Positions 59,113-64,000 of a DNA stretch of 64,000 nucleotides are shown here, one piece after another. The position numbers and the translations under genes were made by a program. This stretch comes from Lycocorax pyrrhopterus obiensis (taxonomy: Eukaryota; Chordata; Aves; Passeriformes; Paradisaeidae). The DNA lies in assembly GCA_014706295.1 (NCBI GenBank), contig JACSVZ010000004.1, forward strand, positions 12,101,975-12,165,974. Direction: 5' to 3'. The notes under the pieces are model-generated. The model ran no database searches and was not told the origin of the DNA. It was given only the letters and a program-made list of their open reading frames with translations. Positions within the stretch are counted from its first letter, which is position 1, and each line of letters begins with the position of its first letter.

Positions 59113-59118
59113 TTTATT
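59113..59118 (-). terminator. Candidate minus-strand polyadenylation signal
   Basis: TTTATT on plus reads AATAAA on minus. It is followed on the minus strand by a U/GU-rich stretch (TTTTTCTGTCTTCTTTG), as expected downstream of a cleavage site. I see no other minus-strand AATAAA between here and the PIM-like stop codon, so it may end transcripts of that gene or its decayed copy. Confidence 0.4.
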
Positions 59119-60896
59119 ACCCAGACAGCCAAGAAAGGAGCAAAGGGGATGTTCTGGGAGCCTGTGGGCTGACAGAGACAGGGGCGTGGGTGTCACGCTC
59201 GCATCTGGGTTAATTCGTACAAGCTGCTGAAGGGGACAAGCTACTAAAGCAGAGCCTGGCACCTCCGCCACCTCACAGCCCTGGAACCAGCTCCGGGAGC
59301 CAGCAACTGGAGATTTGCCACCCGCATCCCAGAGACCCAGGGCCTTTCTGCCTTAAGGCCCCACGGGGGACAATTCCCCTTGCGTCCTTCCCTGCTGCTT
59401 GCTCATCTGGGGGAAATCCACCCTGTGCCGCCCCTCCCCGCTGCCCCGCGGCTCCCCGGCGCCATCTTGAGGGCCCCAGGCCTCGGCCTCACCGCGCTCG
59501 CCCGAAGGCCGTGGAAAAAGCGGACACAAACACACACACACAAAGTGCCCTGTGGTTCCAAGGTCCATCTTTTGCCTACAGCATCGGTTTGCTTTCACAA
59601 TGTGGGCGAGATTATAAAATCACCAGGAGGAAAGAGCATGAAAAAGTTCTGCTTTGGCAGTACCTCAAGGCTTTGAGGCACAGGGGTTGTGGTGCTTCCT
59701 CGCTCACAGGGAGCCACAGAAAGGGTTGAAATGGTAAAAATAGTCAAAACCCCTTAGTGATGGGAAGGAAAACCTGAGGAATTGGCAGCTAGCACCTCAG
59801 AAACACGAGGAGCAAAAGCCAGTCTTCTACCCGAGAGCTGCCTGGGCAGGGGCAATTCTTCCGATTGCATCAGCGTGGCCATGGCTAGAAAGGGCAGCGA
59901 GGAGAGGAATTTAGCTTCTCCCGGCAGCCCCTGAAATCCCAGTTCTCACTCGTGTGCACCGGGGATTCTGCTTCAGGCTCTGAACTTGCACGGCTGCTCC
60001 TTGGGCGCTGCTTGCCCCCAGGCACAGCGGTGGGTGCTGCAGCAGCTGTCCCGCACCCAGGGCTCGGGAGCCTCCCCGAGGCCGCCAAGGACTGGAGGAG
60101 GCAACGTGCCCGGGATCTGGTGCAGCACCGTGGGGTTGTGGGGGATGCTTTGGTCTCTTTGATGGGGGGGGGAGCGGGGCAAATGGAATCGAGACAGGGA
60201 TCAAGCAGCCCCACGGCAGGCAGCCGTTTCTCCTACCGGGGCTCCTCCGAGTTTAGCGAGCTAATGAGGCCTGCGGAGCAAATGAGACCCGGGAGCGAGG
60301 AGGGAAGGGCTGGCTGGGAAGGAGTCAGATCAAGCCCTTGCAGGCATTTCTCTTTCCGAGGGGCTCCTGGGGAGACAAAGGAGACGAGAAGGATGTCCCA
60401 TCTCGCGACGCCCCCTTTTTCCCTTCAGTAGCCGTACTGCAATCACTGCGTACGAGAGTTTACGTGATCCCTTTGATGCCAGGGAGCACAAAGAACTTGA
60501 ACCTTGCCGGAGTCCAGCCCTGCCTGCCTATCTTGGAGCAGAGGGAAAAGATGAAGAAGAATCTGGGCGGGGGTTGAGCCCAAATGGCATTTTGCCGCTT
60601 CTGATTTCCTCCCAGTTTTTGCAGCGGGGCGACAAGTGCGTCCCTGCAAACCGCTCCCCTCTCCAGGGCACACGCGGGCCCTGCTGGCAGCTCCGGCTTC
60701 TCGAAGGGGCTGCTGCAGTTGGCAACAGGAGCTGTTGAAATTTTCGCCTTGCTTAACCCCTCAACCCAAAGGCCACCAAGTGGCTGAGGAAGGACACAAC
60801 AAGATTACCCTGGAGGAAGGGGACCAAAAGCTTGGAAAAGGATGAAAGAAACGCTCCGATGACAACGACAACAAAAAGATCTATTTTGGACAGCAA
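59119..60896 (-). other. GC-rich stretch downstream of the PIM copies
   Basis: GC content rises from about 59.2 kb. A YY1-like GCCATCTTG lies near 59460-59469. No coding exon was recognised. It could be 3'UTR of the PIM-like gene, decayed duplicate sequence, or both. Confidence 0.3.
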
Positions 60897-62101
60897 ATTA
60901 ACACCCGCCGCCCTCCAGCCCTCCCAGATTTGCAGGCCGAGCGGTGCTGTTTCCATGGCTGACGTGCTGGCACCCTGCGGAGAGAAACCAGAAAGCCACG
61001 GTCAGTCGGACAGGGCTCCTGTCCCCCCTGTCCCACCAGGGCCTGTGCCCGGGCCAGGCTGCTGGCTGTGCCCAGAGCCCAAACCTCCCGAGCCCTTCTC
61101 CGTTTCTAGAGGAGAGCAGCGTGGCAGGCCACGTTCCGCCTCCTCCACTTAAGCACGGCACAGCAGCCTCCTCAGCAGCCGCAAGAGCGGGATGCTCGTG
61201 TGCCCGCTGCCGTCTGCGGGAAGCCCTTCTGCCAGCCGTGCTGTGAGGCCGGGTACCCACCTCTGGAGACCTGCTGCCAGGAGAGGAGCCGATCCCGCAC
61301 GAGGTCCTCGTCCGTCTCGAAGGCGACGTCCCCGCAGACCGCGGCCCCCCGGGGTAGCGCCGGCACGGGACGCACTCCACAGACGCTGCCAGCGCTTCCC
61401 CATGCGGTCCGGGCAGCCGGTGCAATCTTCCTGGAAGAAACAAAGAACAATTGCATGAAAGTCAATTCAAAACAAGACCTGGAAGCAAGAAAAAGCATCC
61501 AGGGTTATCCCCGTATCACAGGCTTGGGGAGGGTCTGAGCACTCCACGCAAGCATTAAAGCTCTCCACGGCTGGGGAAAAACCCCGCCTTTCCCACCCGT
61601 AAGCCAACCCCTTCCTCAAGGGCCCGCAAAGCAGACCAGCTGGGGCGTGCCTTCGGAACCCGCCCCCCTCTGCTGCCCGCCATCCGTACGGATGGATGCT
61701 TTTCTCAGGCTGGCTCCCCCCGCCCCAGCCCGTGCCGGGCCGGGTGGCAGAAGCCGTCAGCAAGGCCGGGCGCCGGCTCCCCTTGCACAGCATCCCTCCC
61801 CCGTCCCGCCAAAAAGCAACTCGGCGGCCGGCGGAAAAATTAATATTCCCCAGCGCCGCCAAGCGGGGAAGCTCCGGCGCCTGGCCAGGCCGAGCCCTGC
61901 CACGCCTGGAACCACGAGCATCCCCCCACCCCTCCGCCGGCTGTGGACTCATCTTGATTTCGTCGGGGCGCAGAGCGCGTCCTCCAGGAAGGGGCCGCAA
62001 CCAAAGCCGACCGGCTTTGCCCCGCCAGCGGCCGGCTCGAGGATGGTGTTCTCCGGCTCCAGGTCGTGCTCCAGAAGAACACCCCGGCGCTGCCTCGGCT
62101 T
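60897..62101 (-). pseudogene. Degenerate PIM-like kinase copy
   Basis: Three decayed exons in order on the minus strand parallel the intact PIM-like gene next door. The first (about 62101-61953) aligns with the catalytic-loop exon, but HRD-IK is lost and DFG has become GFG. Its donor is destroyed, reading ATGAG where the intact copy has GTGAG (changed base at 61952). The second (61430-61261) keeps a TTTCTTCCAG acceptor and DTDED-like and VS-like blocks, but is 170 nt against 177, so it is frameshifted. The third (from 60974) keeps TTTCTCTCCGCAG and GCQHVS in place of ECQHLI, then loses the frame. Intron sequence is also similar to the intact copy, so it arose by DNA duplication rather than retroposition. 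Confidence 0.78.
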
Positions 62102-62359
62102 GCGGGGACATCACGATGCCATTGAGCTGCAGGGGGATGTTTCCCCTTTTCCGGTCTGTGGCGACTTCACCGCGCTGCCACGACTTCTCCAATAGGATGG
62201 GGAGCACTGAGCCGCTTCCTCCACGAGTCGCCGAGGACCAGCGGAAGCATCTCCTCGGCTGCGCTCTCTCCTCCGTGCCACGGCCGCAGGGAAACGCTCC
62301 GGCGTTTTCTTCGAGCGCCCCGAGACGCGTGCAGCTGGTGCTTGCTGGGCTCCTGGATC

Positions 62360-62499
62360 CTACTCTGCAGAGGGATGGATCTCTGCTGTCTCCTGGGCCA
62401 GGTGACGCTCCTGCAGCCAAGGATGCTCAAACAGGTCTTCCAAGGATGGCCTGTGCGCGGGGTCCATGGATAAGCACCAGCGGATGAGGTGCTGGCACT
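62360..62499 (-). CDS. PIM-like last coding exon
   Basis: 140 nt on the minus strand encoding [20 protein letters not shown] and the C-terminal [11 protein letters not shown], then a TAG stop at 62362-62360. The acceptor is TCTCCCCAG. The protein ends shortly after QETAEIH, slightly earlier than human PIM1. Confidence 0.93.
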
Positions 62500-64000
62500 C
62501 TGGGGAGAGAAACCGCAAACCGCTGGTCAGCGGGACAAGGCTCCTGCCCACGCTCTCCCGCATTCCACGGTCTGGCCCAGGCCACACTAGGAGCGCTCGG
62601 AGCTGCAGCCCAAACCTTCCTGTCGATCCTCCCTTTCGGAGGAGAGCAGCCCAGAGGCACACGTGCCACCTCCTCCAGCTAACCCCAGGAGATCGACCTC
62701 CTCCCCAGCTGCAAGAGCAGGACGCCTGTGTGCCACCTGCCCTCTCCCAACCCCGTCCTTCCCCCGTGCCGTGCCGTGCCGTGCCGTGCCGTGCCGTGCC
62801 GTGCCGTGCCGTGCCCTGAAGGCGCATCCCCACCTTGAGACACCCGGGCCGGGAAGAAGAGCTGGCCCCGGATGATGTCCTCATCCGTGTCAAAAGGAAG
62901 CTGCCCGCAGACCAGCTCATAGAGCAGGATGCCCAGGGACCAGATGGTGGCCGGCTGGCCATGGTAGCAGCCGAAGAGGATCCACTCCGGCGGGCTGTAC
63001 TCCGGCGTGCCTATGGGACACGGGCGCAGCTCATCAGGCCCGTGCTGCTCCCTCCCAGCCAGCTCCCGTTCCACAACGGGCAGCCCCTGCCCCGCCGGAA
63101 AGCAACTTGGCTGCAGCCGGCTGCAGAAGGATTTCCCCTCGCTCCCTCCCTCCCTCCCTCCCTCCCTCTTCCCCCTCTGCCAGCAAAGGGGGGGAACCTC
63201 CGCTGCGCGGCCGGGCCCCGCCTTTGGGCTCACCTGACATTCGGGTGTAGAAGGTGTCCTGGAGGATGGTGCCGCACCCGAAGTCGATGAGCTTGGCCTC
63301 GCCGGTGGCCAGGTCGACGAGGACGTTCTCGGCCTTGATGTCGCGGTGCAGGACGCCGCGGCTGGTGCAGTGCCGCACGGCCTCCAGCACCTGGCGGAAC
63401 AGCCCCCGCGCCACGGGCTCCGTCAGGAAGCCCCGCTCCTCCAGGAAGTACCAGAGGTCCTGACAGCGCTCCGGACGCTCCATGACCAGCGCGAAGCCGT
63501 CGGGCAGCTCGAACCAGTCCAGGAGCCGCACCACGCCGCGGGAGCCAGGGCGCGACACCATCCACAGCAGCGCCAGCTCCAGGGGCACGAGGGTGCCGTT
63601 GTGCTGCGGGGGGGGACCGCGATGCCGTCAGCGGGGCCGATGCCGCGCCGAGCCTTCGGCACCCCCGGCCCGGCCCCACCGCCGCTCGCCATTGCCCGGC
63701 CCGGGACGCTCGGCGGCCCCCGCTCACTCCACGCTCGCTCCCCTCGCAGCCTCCCGGCTCCCACCCTCCCGGGCCTCGCCCGAGCCCCGCCCGCCACGCC
63801 CCGCCGGCTTCTCCCGCTGGCCCCGCTCACTCACCAGCCGCGCCCACTCCGGGATGCGATCGCGGGACACTCGCTTGATGGCCACCTGCAAGTCAAGAAG
63901 AGCGGCGGGCTGAGCTCGCCGCCCGCCCCCCGCCGCCCCCCGCCGCCCTCGCCGCCCCCCTCCGACCCGGCCCCGCCTCTTACCGGGGCGCCGTCGGCGA
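62360..64000 (-). CDS. PIM-1-like serine/threonine kinase gene (5' end beyond window)
   Basis: Five coding exons on the minus strand give about 250 residues of a PIM kinase. Visible landmarks in order: VAIKRV with the ATP-binding Lys, an LEL segment with the helix-C Glu, the PIM-specific proline hinge MERPE, catalytic loop [16 protein letters not shown] in the activation segment, [23 protein letters not shown], and the C-terminal QETAEIH shared with PIM1 rather than PIM3. PIM kinases are short, constitutively active cytoplasmic and nuclear kinases promoting survival and cell-cycle entry. All visible junctions are GT-AG; exon 62834-63010 has a weaker GTGGGG donor. The N-terminal exon, with roughly the first 60 residues, lies past position 64000. 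Songbirds have many PIM-1-like paralogues, so no one-to-one human symbol is given. Confidence 0.93.
62766..62815 (+). repeat. GTGCC pentanucleotide microsatellite, ten copies
   Basis: Ten uninterrupted GTGCC units (50 bp) in the last intron of the PIM-like gene, 19 bp from an exon boundary. On the transcribed minus strand it reads GGCAC. The lack of interruptions suggests it is length-variable. Confidence 0.95.
62834..63010 (-). CDS. PIM-like exon encoding the activation segment and lower lobe
   Basis: 177 nt encoding [36 protein letters not shown] and [19 protein letters not shown]. The acceptor is CCCATAG and the donor is CAAG|GTGGGG. Confidence 0.93.
63143..63168 (+). repeat. TCCC tetranucleotide microsatellite
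   Basis: A (TCCC)n run in the PIM-like intron between 63010 and 63234; GGGA on the transcribed strand. Confidence 0.85.
63234..63603 (-). CDS. PIM-like main catalytic exon
   Basis: 370 nt encoding the helix-C Glu, the [20 protein letters not shown] block, hinge, [20 protein letters not shown] and [14 protein letters not shown]. The acceptor is CCCCGCAG and the donor is TCAG|GTGAGC. This is the exon that has decayed most visibly in the neighbouring copy. Confidence 0.95.
63835..63885 (-). CDS. PIM-like exon with the ATP-binding lysine
   Basis: 51 nt, 17 codons, reading [17 protein letters not shown]. The Lys corresponds to PIM1 Lys67. The acceptor is TGACTTGCAG and the donor is GCTG|GTGAGT. 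Confidence 0.93.
63984..64000 (-). CDS. PIM-like exon, cut by the window edge
   Basis: The last 17 nt of an exon encoding ...ADGAP directly before VAIK, with donor CCCCG|GTAAGA. The rest, including the glycine-rich loop, lies outside the window. Confidence 0.75.

Noticed and set aside
59459..59469. GCGCCATCTTG, a YY1-like element suggesting a promoter
   Set aside because: A single short motif in a modestly GC-rich stretch. No exon or transcript evidence nearby.
61467..62420. 317-codon minus-strand open frame
   Set aside because: It runs across the PIM stop codon region, downstream sequence and the decayed kinase exon in one GC-rich frame. A short PIM-like stretch with GFG in place of DFG is inside, but the frame as a whole is not a gene.
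1..64000. CRISPR arrays, tRNA or rRNA genes, telomeric repeats
   Set aside because: Reading both strands showed no regularly spaced repeats, no cloverleaf with A and B boxes, no rRNA core and no TTAGGG array.

Overview
The window is vertebrate nuclear DNA, most likely from a bird and probably a songbird. The evidence is GT-AG introns in recognisable vertebrate genes, three CR1-type LINE tails (the common avian retroposon), small CpG islands at promoters, avian-style ERV remnants, and a PIM-1-like kinase gene beside a decayed copy of itself. Songbirds are known to carry an expanded PIM-1-like family. There is no prokaryotic operon structure. I recognise no tRNA, rRNA or CRISPR array.

Layout. 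(1) 1-19.7 kb, minus strand: the 5' part of TTBK1 (tau-tubulin kinase 1). Only the first coding exon (2980-3087) is present. A CpG island at 18.4-20.0 kb is its probable promoter, and a roughly 16-kb 5' intron lies between. The intronic DNA carries a CR1 tail, a gap-free 451-bp duplicated segment (348-798 and 8860-9310) and a decayed class I ERV pol remnant (10.3-11.3 kb). (2) 19.8-25.4 kb: intergenic DNA with a GC-rich degenerate repeat and a complete solo LTR (22239-22883) flanked by a perfect 5-bp target duplication. (3) 25.7-54.0 kb, plus strand: complete ACSS1, mitochondrial acetyl-CoA synthetase. It has 14 coding exons, an unbroken 674-residue reading frame and every adenylate-forming motif intact. 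The 3'UTR probably runs to about 56.5 kb and contains a CR1 tail. (4) 56.5-60.9 kb: no gene recognised. (5) 60.9-64.0 kb, minus strand: a PIM-1-like serine/threonine kinase gene, cut by the right edge of the window, with a degenerate tandem copy just downstream.

The genes do not form a pathway. ACSS1 activates acetate in the mitochondrial matrix. TTBK1 is a neuronal kinase of tau and tubulin. PIM kinases are constitutively active survival and proliferation kinases. TTBK1 and ACSS1 are divergent, about 6.6 kb apart. In human they lie on different chromosomes.

I did not find an undescribed biological system. The most useful observations are an in-frame duplicated splice acceptor at ACSS1 exon 11 that could add nine residues, the PIM gene/pseudogene pair, the indel-free 451-bp duplication with exon-like content, and ZNF143-type motifs in the TTBK1 CpG island.
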